From an uncultured Fidelibacterota bacterium (GTDB lineage Bacteria; Fidelibacterota; Marinisomatia; Marinisomatales; TCS55), in NCBI GenBank assembly GCA_913062595.1, contig CAJXWT010000005.1:1-50353 (forward strand): a DNA stretch of 50,353 bases, written 5' to 3'. The position numbers were made by a program, and so were the translations under genes. Shown in pieces: positions 40,478 through 48,448 of the stretch. How positions within the stretch are numbered: position 1 is the stretch's first letter; the number at the start of each line of letters is the position of its first letter. Below the pieces are notes generated by a model. That model was given only the letters and a program-made list of their open reading frames with translations, had not been told where the DNA came from and ran no database searches.

Positions 40478-41503
40478 TCAATGGAAAGTTTTATCCACAA
40501 CTTGGTCTGACCAGCCCTTCAGATCCGCATTCTTCATTTTTCTCAAGAAAGCCCAGGCCTGATCTTCGGTTACTGTAATATATTTATTATCAGGAAATAA
40601 CTGTTTGCGGTAGGCTGCCATCGTTACCGAAACGCACAGGCGTAGGCAAATAAAATACATGATCACACTGATTTCCAATTCCGTTAATGGAAATACCGCT
40701 TGATACGCCTTAATTAACTCCGCGGCAAGACCTATCGGATCAGGATTATTTATGACCAGATAAGCGAGACAGATAGCAGGTTCACAGATAATATAAGTAT
40801 GGACCATATCACCAAAATCAATGATACCATGGGCACGATTATCTTTATTAACGATTACATTGTGGTCATTGCCATCATTATGAATAACTGCCCTGTTTAA
40901 TTCATGACTGATCGGAACAATATTTTTTTCATATTCCTGAAGGAAGTGTTGGATAATTAATTGATCTTCTTTAGAACGAATATTATCCTGATTATTTATC
41001 AAGAAATCTGTTTGGGCTACATTCCATGGAAAAGACCGTTTAGCTGCTGGATGTTCAAAATCCTGTAGTGCAAGATCCAATCTGCCAAGCAAATAGCCAA
41101 GATCAATAATTAAACCATTCGTTTGTTTTCCCAGGTCTTTCATTAATTCACCTGGAACATATTCCACCATACGAATATAATGCTTTTCATTAGAAGCAGT
41201 TTCATGGTGAAAAATAAGTTCATTATCCAATGTATTTACTGTACGAGGTAATTGGATTTCAGGGTCATACAAATATATGTGTGCGAGGGCGGCATGCTGC
41301 ATTTCCAATACATCGAATGATTCAGCAGCATGAGAGATCTTCAAAACGTATTTTGGCTCGGCTTTTTCCTTTAATAAAAAATTTTGGTCCCGTTCGCTCG
41401 TAAGAGCTGTAGCAGATAAATCTAATCCATATACATCTCTAACTATGCTTCGAGCTGCCTTTCTTGAAATATTTGGTCCTGCTGTGTTGAAAATCGAAAG
41501 CAT
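40478..41503 (-). CDS. APH-fold small-molecule kinase, AGPHD1/hydroxylysine-kinase-like
   Basis: A cytoplasmic kinase of 341 residues with the aminoglycoside phosphotransferase fold. Lys55 is in YVLKIS, the catalytic loop HNDGNDHN is at 208-215, and the metal motif DFGD at 229-232. Its place directly before an AGXT2L-like phospho-lyase matches the known animal pair AGPHD1 (hydroxylysine kinase) and PHYKPL. Bacterial homologues are also known fused to, or next to, such lyases. The pair would phosphorylate a hydroxy-amine (5-hydroxylysine, or alternatively ethanolamine-like or homoserine-like compounds) and then eliminate phosphate and ammonia. The substrate is inferred from family and context only. 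Confidence 0.8.
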   Translation of the reverse strand: MLSIFNTAGPNISRKAARSIVRDVYGLDLSATALTSERDQNFLLKEKAEPKYVLKISHAAESFDVLEMQHAALAHIYLYDPEIQLPRTVNTLDNELIFHHETASNEKHYIRMVEYVPGELMKDLGKQTNGLIIDLGYLLGRLDLALQDFEHPAAKRSFPWNVAQTDFLINNQDNIRSKEDQLIIQHFLQEYEKNIVPISHELNRAVIHNDGNDHNVIVNKDNRAHGIIDFGDMVHTYIICEPAICLAYLVINNPDPIGLAAELIKAYQAVFPLTELEISVIMYFICLRLCVSVTMAAYRKQLFPDNKYITVTEDQAWAFLRKMKNADLKGWSDQVVDKTFH

Positions 41504-41538
41504 AAAATTCTTTTTAGTTTAGTTTTATCTCTGTTGGA

Positions 41539-42432
41539 TTAATCGATTACATCTCGTAAAAAACCGTTCGCATCCAGAAGAAGTTTTTCAGCAACGTCCA
41601 AATTGCAATCTTTTTTAACCATAACAAGGGCAGTTTTTACGGACATTTTTGCTGCAACCAATATTCTATGGGAATCTTTAAAATTCAGATTTGTAAAATC
41701 TTGTATAATACGGATTCCACGATCTACTAGTTTTTCATTAACTGCCATCAGATCAACCATCAAATTACCATATACTTTTCCCAGGCGAATCATTGTGGCT
41801 GTGGAGATCATGTTCAAAACCATTTTTGTTGCTGTTCCCGCTTTCATGCGGGTTGAACCGGTTATGATTTCAGGACCTACATCAATAAAAATAGTTAGAT
41901 CAACATTAACAGGATAAAATGGTTTAGCAGTACAGGTCAGGTAAATTGTTTTTGATCCTATTTCGTGGCCATAGTTTAATGCAGACTGAACATATTTTGC
42001 TGCACCACTGGCGCTAATACCGATAATCACATCCCCTGCTTCAATGCCATGGGTGGTCAGATCTTTAATGGCAGCATCGGGCTTATCCTCAGCACCCTCG
42101 ATTGATTTTCGCAGTGCCATATCACCTCCAGCAATGATGCCTTGAAACCAATCTATGGGAACGGAATATGTTGGCGGCATTTCTGAAGCATCCAACACTC
42201 CCAATCTACCGCTCGTGCCGGCGCCTAAATAAAACACTCTTTTACCATTCCGTAATGCAGCCACTGTTAGCTTTACTGTATCTTCAATTTCAGGCAAAGC
42301 ATCCCCTACTTTTTGAGCCACGGCCCGATCTTCTCTATTGATCATATCCAAGATTTCACGCACGGATAAATCATCAATCCTGTTCGATGATGGATTGCTT
42401 TGTTCAGTTGTCAGGTGTCGCCGTTTGCTCAT
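41539..42432 (-). CDS. murQ: N-acetylmuramic acid 6-phosphate etherase
   Basis: A cytoplasmic SIS-domain lyase that splits MurNAc-6-phosphate into GlcNAc-6-phosphate and D-lactate, used in peptidoglycan recycling or scavenging. The 297-residue length is typical. Signatures are LTTEQSNPSS, GAGTSGRLGVLDASEMPPTY (about 71-90), ISASGAAKYV and GSTRMKAGTATKMVLN. Its start overlaps the stop of the AGCS symporter gene (ATGA), so the two are coupled. No MurNAc kinase (AnmK) or MurNAc PTS gene is in the window. The nearby APH-fold kinase or the GHMP kinase is not a known substitute. Confidence 0.95.
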   Translation of the reverse strand: MSKRRHLTTEQSNPSSNRIDDLSVREILDMINREDRAVAQKVGDALPEIEDTVKLTVAALRNGKRVFYLGAGTSGRLGVLDASEMPPTYSVPIDWFQGIIAGGDMALRKSIEGAEDKPDAAIKDLTTHGIEAGDVIIGISASGAAKYVQSALNYGHEIGSKTIYLTCTAKPFYPVNVDLTIFIDVGPEIITGSTRMKAGTATKMVLNMISTATMIRLGKVYGNLMVDLMAVNEKLVDRGIRIIQDFTNLNFKDSHRILVAAKMSVKTALVMVKKDCNLDVAEKLLLDANGFLRDVID

Positions 42433-43790
42433 TGTTTCAGAGTCGTAAAATAACGTTTTGCTTCGTTCATTACTTGTGGTGAAAGCAAGAGCGCCGAAAC
42501 CATGGTCGGAATGGCCATCAGCGCATAAACCCCATCAATGATATTTATGACCACATTCAGGGAAACGACGGCCCCGAAAATCACCGCAATGACATAAAAT
42601 AAATTATACTTCTGTTGCCAACGTGTGCCAAACAAATAGCCTGTACATTTACTGCCGTAATAAGATTGCCCGAACATCGTCGTAAGACTGAATATGAAAA
42701 CGCAAATTAATAGCAGTGATTTACCCATGCTGCCCAGTTCCTGGCTGAAGGCCATGGTCGTAAGGGTTACGCCGCTGGTTTCATCCCCCTGCCACAATCC
42801 GGATAATAAAATGACAATCCCTGTGATGGAGCAGACCACAATGGTATCGATAAAAGGTCCTAACATGGCCACTAGTCCTTCCCGTACCGGTTCACGGGTT
42901 TTGGCTGCACCATGTGCCATAGCTTCGGTCCCCAGACCAGCTTCATTGGAAAAGGATGCTCGACGGACACCAGTGATAATTACGGATCCGATCACGCCGC
43001 CTGCAGCTGCTTTTCCGGAAAATGCATCACTGAAAATAAGTGCCAGTAGGTCAGGAATATGTGCCAGATTTGTAATCACGATAAATATTCCAGCCAACAG
43101 GTATAACGAAACCATGAGTGGTACCAGCCTGGACGCTACATAGCCAATCCTTTTGATCCCGCCAAATATCACAAACGCTACTAAAACAGCAACGGGTATT
43201 CCTACCATCAGGTTACCTGTTAAAACAGCATCAGTAAACCAACCATTTTTCATCCAGATCTCATCACGAATGATCTGGGTCAACTGGTTTGCCTGGAACA
43301 GAGGCAGGCAGCCAATTAACCCCGCTGTACTGAACAAAATTGCCAAGGCCTTGAATTTTCTTCCCAGTGCAGTTTCTATCACATACATGGGTCCGCCCTG
43401 CACATCTCCCCGATCATCTTTTCCGCGAAACATGATACTCAGTGTACAGGTGAAAAATTTCGTAGACATGCCCACAAATGCACTGATCCACATCCAAAAT
43501 AAAGCCCCAGGCCCACCCATGCTGATAGCCACTGCCACGCCGCTTATGTTCCCCATTCCGACTGTACTGGCTAGGGCTGTAGACAATGCCTGAAAATGGG
43601 TTAAATCGCCGGGATCTTGCGGGTTGTCATATTGACCGAGAAGAATTTTGACGCCATGCCTGAAAAATCTGAACGGTGTAAAACGGGAATAAACAGTGAA
43701 AAAAACTCCGCCTCCCATCATCAGAATGAGTAGCGGATAACCCCACATGAGTGAGGCGAACTCCGAAGCTAGTTTTTCAAGGTAAAGCAT
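42429..43790 (-). CDS. AGCS-family sodium:alanine/glycine symporter
   Basis: An inner-membrane Na+-coupled amino-acid carrier of 453 residues with about 11 helices. Family signatures are LSTALASTVGMGNISGVAVAI-like near residue 70, GPGALFWMWISAFVGMSTKF, and RRASFSNEAGLGTEAMAHGAAKT. The usual substrates of the family are alanine and glycine. It lies between nhaC and murQ in the long minus-strand run. Confidence 0.93.
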   Translation of the reverse strand: MLYLEKLASEFASLMWGYPLLILMMGGGVFFTVYSRFTPFRFFRHGVKILLGQYDNPQDPGDLTHFQALSTALASTVGMGNISGVAVAISMGGPGALFWMWISAFVGMSTKFFTCTLSIMFRGKDDRGDVQGGPMYVIETALGRKFKALAILFSTAGLIGCLPLFQANQLTQIIRDEIWMKNGWFTDAVLTGNLMVGIPVAVLVAFVIFGGIKRIGYVASRLVPLMVSLYLLAGIFIVITNLAHIPDLLALIFSDAFSGKAAAGGVIGSVIITGVRRASFSNEAGLGTEAMAHGAAKTREPVREGLVAMLGPFIDTIVVCSITGIVILLSGLWQGDETSGVTLTTMAFSQELGSMGKSLLLICVFIFSLTTMFGQSYYGSKCTGYLFGTRWQQKYNLFYVIAVIFGAVVSLNVVINIIDGVYALMAIPTMVSALLLSPQVMNEAKRYFTTLKQ

Positions 43791-43844
43791 TATAAATCAG
43801 AAGCAAAAAATAAAATGAAAATACACCCTGAAAAGATGAATTGA

Positions 43845-45512
43845 TTACTCGTGTAAAATTGGTTTACCAAATATTTTCAGTACGCCTATCACCAGAACTA
43901 ACCCCACTGAAAGACTCACAATCAAGGATATACCCAAACCGGTAAAAATGTATCCCGCAAGCAATGCAATCACGCCGGAAATTAAAGCGTAAGGCAATTG
44001 AGTGCGTACATGGTCAATGTGGTCAGATCCTGAGGCCGTAGAGGATAAAACTGTCGTATCAGAAATTGGGGAGCAATGGTCACCGAATACCGACCCAGAC
44101 AGTACGCCGGCAAATGTAGAAAGGAAGATAGGATCCTGAACCACTTGATTTCCTTCACCGCCCAGTAATTGGATAGACATAGGTACAGTAACCGGGACCA
44201 GGATTGACATGGTGGCCCAGGAGGAACCGGTGGAAAAGCTAATAACAGCAGCAGTAAAAAACGTGACAGCAGGCAGGAGTGCAGGAGTTAAAAATCCAGA
44301 GGTCAGATCCACGATATATTCAGCTGTTTTCATATCCGCACAGACATCTCCAATAGTCCAAGCCAACACCAGAATAATACAAGCCATAACCATGGATCGT
44401 ACTCCACTGATCCAGGCATCCATGGCCTTTATCAAGGATAACAGTCCCCCGCTCACAGACATAATGATGGCAATAAACCCAGCCAGGAATGAACCCCAAA
44501 TCAGACTGGCATTGGCATTAGAATTTCCGATGATATTGCGGATTGTCTTCGGGGAACCATTATCCAGGCCTTCAATGCCGGTAATAAACAAACCGCAAAT
44601 GGTAATTACAAGCACAGCCAAAATCGGGATCAGGCCGTTACTCCAGTGACTCAGTTTACTTTCTTCAAATTCTCGGACCAGAGATTCATCCACCATAGGC
44701 TGAGCATTTTCTGCCAACACGGCACCGGTGGTTTGCGATCGTGTCTCCGCTTTATGCATGGGTCCCATCTCTCTGCGCATCAATACAGTGGCAAAAAGGA
44801 ATACCAATGTAAATATGCAGTAGAAGGAATAGGGAATACTCTGTAGAAAAGTCAAATACAGATTGGCCGAAATACCGTGTGCTTTATAGGGACTGTCCAA
44901 GAGGCTCATCTGGAAAATAGACCAGGTACTGATGGCGGCCAGGCTGGCCACAGGCGCAGCCGTAGAATCCACCAAGTAGGACAGCTTTTCCCTGGAAATT
45001 CGGACACTGTCTGTAAAGGGGCGCATCATATTACCCACCAGCAGGGTGTTGGAATAATCGTCAATAAAAATTACCAGACCCATAATAGCTGTGACCAACT
45101 GACCCCGGAAATTGTTTGTTGCATATTTAGATGCGGCAGCAACGATCCCCTTTAAACCGCCGTTGGCGGACATCACTCCGATCAAACCGCCGAAGGCAAG
45201 AGTAAACATCAAAATAGAGGTATGACTCGAACTTCCCGCCAAAGAGTTCACCAGGTAAGTATCCAGGGAAGTCGTTAATCCTGACCAGATGCCTCCCGTA
45301 TGAATGCAAACACCGATGAAAATACCCATAAACAGGGATAAATGAGCCTGCCGGGTAATCAATGCCAAAACAATGGCTACCACGGGCGGCATTACTGATA
45401 CCCAGGACACTCCACTTTGACCTTCCCCGAACCCAGGTGCAGCCAAGGCCAGACTACCGCAAAAAACGAGTAGAATCGGTAAAACCAAGGGATACCGTTT
45501 TACTAGATTCAT
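43845..45512 (-). CDS. nhaC: NhaC-family Na+/H+ antiporter
   Basis: An inner-membrane ion antiporter of 555 residues with about 12-13 hydrophobic helices. Typical NhaC-family segments are FGGLIGVMSANGGLKGIV, IFIDDYSNTLLVGNMMRP, LVDSTAAPVASLAAISTWSIFQMSL, TGSSWATMSILVPVTVPMS and GDHCSPISDTTVLSSTA. Some family members exchange organic compounds such as malate and lactate instead of only Na+ and H+. It heads the long catabolic gene run, preceded by a small membrane ORF, and could balance the Na+ load of the four Na+ symporters encoded downstream. This is inference. Confidence 0.9.
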   Translation of the reverse strand: MNLVKRYPLVLPILLVFCGSLALAAPGFGEGQSGVSWVSVMPPVVAIVLALITRQAHLSLFMGIFIGVCIHTGGIWSGLTTSLDTYLVNSLAGSSSHTSILMFTLAFGGLIGVMSANGGLKGIVAAASKYATNNFRGQLVTAIMGLVIFIDDYSNTLLVGNMMRPFTDSVRISREKLSYLVDSTAAPVASLAAISTWSIFQMSLLDSPYKAHGISANLYLTFLQSIPYSFYCIFTLVFLFATVLMRREMGPMHKAETRSQTTGAVLAENAQPMVDESLVREFEESKLSHWSNGLIPILAVLVITICGLFITGIEGLDNGSPKTIRNIIGNSNANASLIWGSFLAGFIAIIMSVSGGLLSLIKAMDAWISGVRSMVMACIILVLAWTIGDVCADMKTAEYIVDLTSGFLTPALLPAVTFFTAAVISFSTGSSWATMSILVPVTVPMSIQLLGGEGNQVVQDPIFLSTFAGVLSGSVFGDHCSPISDTTVLSSTASGSDHIDHVRTQLPYALISGVIALLAGYIFTGLGISLIVSLSVGLVLVIGVLKIFGKPILHE

Positions 45513-45522
45513 AGATTAAAAA

Positions 45523-45651
45523 TTATATAAAACACAAGTCGCTTCCAACAAGCAGAAACACAAGTAACGTCATCCATATTAATCCTGAAAAGTACGCAAA
45601 CCATTTTTTCAGGGCCCGCCAAGTAAAAGTACTACTATGGGATGAACCCAT
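45523..45651 (-). CDS. Small single-helix membrane protein, 42 residues
   Basis: A short ORF between lptF/G and nhaC. It would encode a basic N-terminus (FTWRALKKWFAYF) followed by one hydrophobic helix (SGLIWMTLLVFLLVG) and end GSDLCFI. GGTGAG lies about six bases before ATG, and the stop is ten bases before the nhaC ATG, so it is positioned as the first gene of that transcript. The start codon lies in the stem TATGGG / CCCATA (45636-45652), which might limit translation. Small one-helix proteins encoded next to transporters are known accessory subunits in other families. I do not recognise this one. Confidence 0.45.
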   Translation of the reverse strand: MGSSHSSTFTWRALKKWFAYFSGLIWMTLLVFLLVGSDLCFI

Positions 45652-45805
45652 AAAAAGCTCACCAGGTCCGCCATTGTTTGATTTAGTGTTTGAATTAAGT
45701 CAGCCAATATTTCCTATCCTGTGTAATTAAAAATGGTTGGGGTAATATATTCCGAAATATACGTATTATATGGAAATTCAACTGAAGAAAAATATCCAGC
45801 AAACA

Positions 45806-46897
45806 ATGAAACAACTTGATCTATACCTTATCCGTCAATTTTTGACCATTTTGGGTATATCCATCCTGGGCTTTACCTGCATTTTCCTTGTTGTAGACCT
45901 AATTGAAAATCTAGATCGTTTTATTGATAATAATGTACCCTGGAAGTTTGTATCAAAATATTATGTTTATACGGTCCCATGGTTTTTCAATATAGCGCTG
46001 CCAATGGCCATGCTGATTGCGACCGTATTTAGTGTTGGTCTCCTGGTCAAACGCAACGAGTGGACCGCCATGAAATCAAGCGGCATAAGCCTCTATCGTA
46101 TTGCAATACCATTAATAATTATTGGTATTATTATAAGTTATGCATCATTTGAATTTGAAAATAGAGTGGTAAGCAGTGGCAATGAGGTGCGGTCCGCAAT
46201 CGAACAAAAATACATTAAAAAGAAATCACGCCGGAAAATGAAACACGTTTATAATGACATCTTTTTGCAGAAAAAGGAAAAAATTCATATTGCTTTAGGT
46301 AAATATAAAGTTCGTCAAAAAAGCGCGGAAGGTGTAACTATCCTATCAATGAGCGAGGGTATCATTTTGAACCGTATTGATGCGAAGAAGATTACCTGGA
46401 TCGATTCACTGGAACGGTGGGCAGCGTCAGAATATTCTATCAGAACTTTCGATGAAAATGGCTACGAAATCGATGTATCCATTCATAAATCAGATTCCTT
46501 GATCCAGATCGATTTTACTCCTGATGACATATTGAAACAGGGAAAATTACCCGACGAACTCAATTACAATGAGCTGACCGAGCGAATTGTACAGTTAAAA
46601 GAAAATGGTGTGAAGACAACGCGCTGGGAAATAAGCAGATATTTTAAAATATCGTTCGCATTTACAAATCTGATTGTGGTGCTTTTTGGTCTACCGCTAG
46701 TAGTTATTAAACCACGTGGCGGACTTACTTTTGGGGCTGGGATGAGTTTTCTGGTGATATTCTTTTATTACGCGTTTATTAAGTTTGGCCAGTCCTTAGG
46801 TTTTAAGGGTGTATTGGAGCCGATGGCCTCCGCTTGGATCGGTAATGTAGTATTTTCTATTGGAGGTCTACTACTGCTTTTATTCGCCCGAAAGTGA
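45806..46897 (+). CDS. LptF/LptG family lipopolysaccharide export permease
   Basis: An inner-membrane permease of the YjgP/YjgQ family, half of the LptB2FG ABC extractor that lifts LPS from the inner membrane. Six helices are seen in the usual 3 + 3 pattern around a large periplasmic beta-jellyroll-like domain (about 120-265). The opening KQLDLYLIRQFL and GIISLYR-like segments are typical. I place the start at ATG 45806, where homology begins. An upstream in-frame ATG at 45770 would add 12 residues, and neither start has a clear ribosome site. LptF and LptG cannot be told apart here. The 3' end overlaps the convergent outer-membrane protein gene by 18 bases. Confidence 0.88.
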   Translation: MKQLDLYLIRQFLTILGISILGFTCIFLVVDLIENLDRFIDNNVPWKFVSKYYVYTVPWFFNIALPMAMLIATVFSVGLLVKRNEWTAMKSSGISLYRIAIPLIIIGIIISYASFEFENRVVSSGNEVRSAIEQKYIKKKSRRKMKHVYNDIFLQKKEKIHIALGKYKVRQKSAEGVTILSMSEGIILNRIDAKKITWIDSLERWAASEYSIRTFDENGYEIDVSIHKSDSLIQIDFTPDDILKQGKLPDELNYNELTERIVQLKENGVKTTRWEISRYFKISFAFTNLIVVLFGLPLVVIKPRGGLTFGAGMSFLVIFFYYAFIKFGQSLGFKGVLEPMASAWIGNVVFSIGGLLLLLFARK

Positions 46898-48448
46898 TTC
46901 ATCGGAATCCGGTTCTGCATCCTGCGTTGGTTCTTCAGATGATTCATCACTAGACCCCGATTCTTCCTCCGGTTCTCCATCAGTACCAGCATCTTCCGGT
47001 AATGGTGCAGGACCATCACTTGGTGCTGCTGGCTTGCTATCGCGACCTTTAAAACTGGTCAATGTTAACTGCAATGACAAATTCAGTCCTTGCATAGAAT
47101 GGATCCATACACCATTCTTGAAGCCAAAGCCGAAATCGAATATCAAAGGTCCGGTATGATAACCAAATCCTAAGCCGAGTTCTTTGAAGGTAGGACCACC
47201 AAAAGCAAATCCCACGCGAAGAGGTATATTTTGAAACTTTAAAAACTCGAAACCTACTGACCAGCGCCAGCCGGCATGGGCATAGAATCGATTGCTGAAA
47301 CCTGTCCAAATATCTGAGCTGATAACAAATAGCTCATTAGTATAAGAAACACCGGCCCGAAAAATTGCTGGATAGCGAGTTTTGAATTCCTTTGGATTAC
47401 CATCAGGGTCTGTATTGTCAACCGCTTTGAAGGGTTCACTGGTAAAAATATCTGGGCTCGATAATCCTTCAGCATTAACACTATCAATCTTGTATTCATA
47501 GAAAATAGCCTGGTATTCACTTATCGCTGGGAAACCCAAGAATGCGGCTGGATTAAATACATCATCATCTGTTCCCATCGTACCATCTGGTCCAGCAACT
47601 AAATCTTTCATCAAACCCTGTTTATTCCACTCAATAACACCCAGAGCATTAATTAATGCAACACCAGCGCGAAACCCGTTGTATTCCTTGGTCACAAATC
47701 CTAGATCAAGACCGAATCCACTACCCCCTACACCGAAGCGAAAAAGGTATTTTCCTGAACCATAAACGTGATAATCACTGGTAACAATGGTTGCTATACT
47801 AGAATCTGGATCTACGCCAAAATAAAAAAGACCCTGTAAATACTTAACCGTCACACCTAATGCAAATCGATCATATGGAACCGCAAAGGTAAACCCAAGT
47901 TCATTGATGCCAAATACCTCCACATTAAAGGTCATGTCCAACTCTGGTCGTTTACCGTTGCCGTAAAACAATAATTCCAGAATCCCTAATGGAAATACAA
48001 TATTACTCATCCATACCAGATTGCTTGTAAAGGCCATATTTCCCGATGAATAATTGATTATCGGCAATGGTAGATGAATATTTTGAGCAAAAGCTAACCC
48101 ACCAGCATCTTGAAACTGCCGAAAAAGTCTATCCTTACTGTTATCGTTAGGATTCCTTGGATTTTCACCTGCAGCATAGAGCGTATCACCACTGAGGGAA
48201 TTAAGATTCTTCAAAGAGATGAAATTCCCCGATAAACCCAAATCGAATCCAAATAATTGCAGCATAAAGGGTTTATCTTGCTGGTAGGCAAGCATAGCTG
48301 GATTATAGCCTACCGCAAAAAACCCATCTGCAATAGTCGTATATGCATTCGCCATCGCTACGGATCGTGGATCACGTTTTATTTGCCCCAAGATGGTGGT
48401 GTGAACCATAACAATAATAATCAAACAGTAAAAAACTAAGCGTTTCAT
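46880..48448 (-). CDS. Predicted outer-membrane beta-barrel protein with acidic C-terminal tail
   Basis: Function unknown. A signal peptide (about 1-21) is followed by KRDPRSVAMANAYTTIADGFFAVGYNPAMLAY, a pattern of FadL/PorV-like and DUF5723-type barrels (given here as separate motifs: DPRSVAMANAYT and VGYNPAMLAY). Many alternating aromatic beta strands follow (FRFGVGGSGFGLDLGF, FGGPTFKELGLGFGYH, FDFGFGFKNG). The last roughly 47 residues are a low-complexity tail rich in Pro, Asp, Glu and Ser, unusual after a barrel. The DNA for its last residues overlaps the end of the convergent LptF/G gene. Its start overlaps the stop of the upstream gene (TGATG), which indicates coupling with the partial surface protein. 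Confidence 0.78.
   Translation of the reverse strand: MKRLVFYCLIIIVMVHTTILGQIKRDPRSVAMANAYTTIADGFFAVGYNPAMLAYQQDKPFMLQLFGFDLGLSGNFISLKNLNSLSGDTLYAAGENPRNPNDNSKDRLFRQFQDAGGLAFAQNIHLPLPIINYSSGNMAFTSNLVWMSNIVFPLGILELLFYGNGKRPELDMTFNVEVFGINELGFTFAVPYDRFALGVTVKYLQGLFYFGVDPDSSIATIVTSDYHVYGSGKYLFRFGVGGSGFGLDLGFVTKEYNGFRAGVALINALGVIEWNKQGLMKDLVAGPDGTMGTDDDVFNPAAFLGFPAISEYQAIFYEYKIDSVNAEGLSSPDIFTSEPFKAVDNTDPDGNPKEFKTRYPAIFRAGVSYTNELFVISSDIWTGFSNRFYAHAGWRWSVGFEFLKFQNIPLRVGFAFGGPTFKELGLGFGYHTGPLIFDFGFGFKNGVWIHSMQGLNLSLQLTLTSFKGRDSKPAAPSDGPAPLPEDAGTDGEPEEESGSSDESSEEPTQDAEPDSDESLSGE

Noticed and set aside
45609-45674. Short ORF MADLVSFLWVHPIVVLLLGG upstream of nhaC
   Set aside because: It looks a little like an AGCS transporter N-terminus, but it ends after 21 residues and overlaps the better-supported 42-residue ORF. 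It could be a leader peptide, but there is not enough evidence.
46860-47159. Ser/Asp-rich plus-strand ORF after lptF/G
   Set aside because: Reverse-strand shadow of the acidic tail of the barrel protein.
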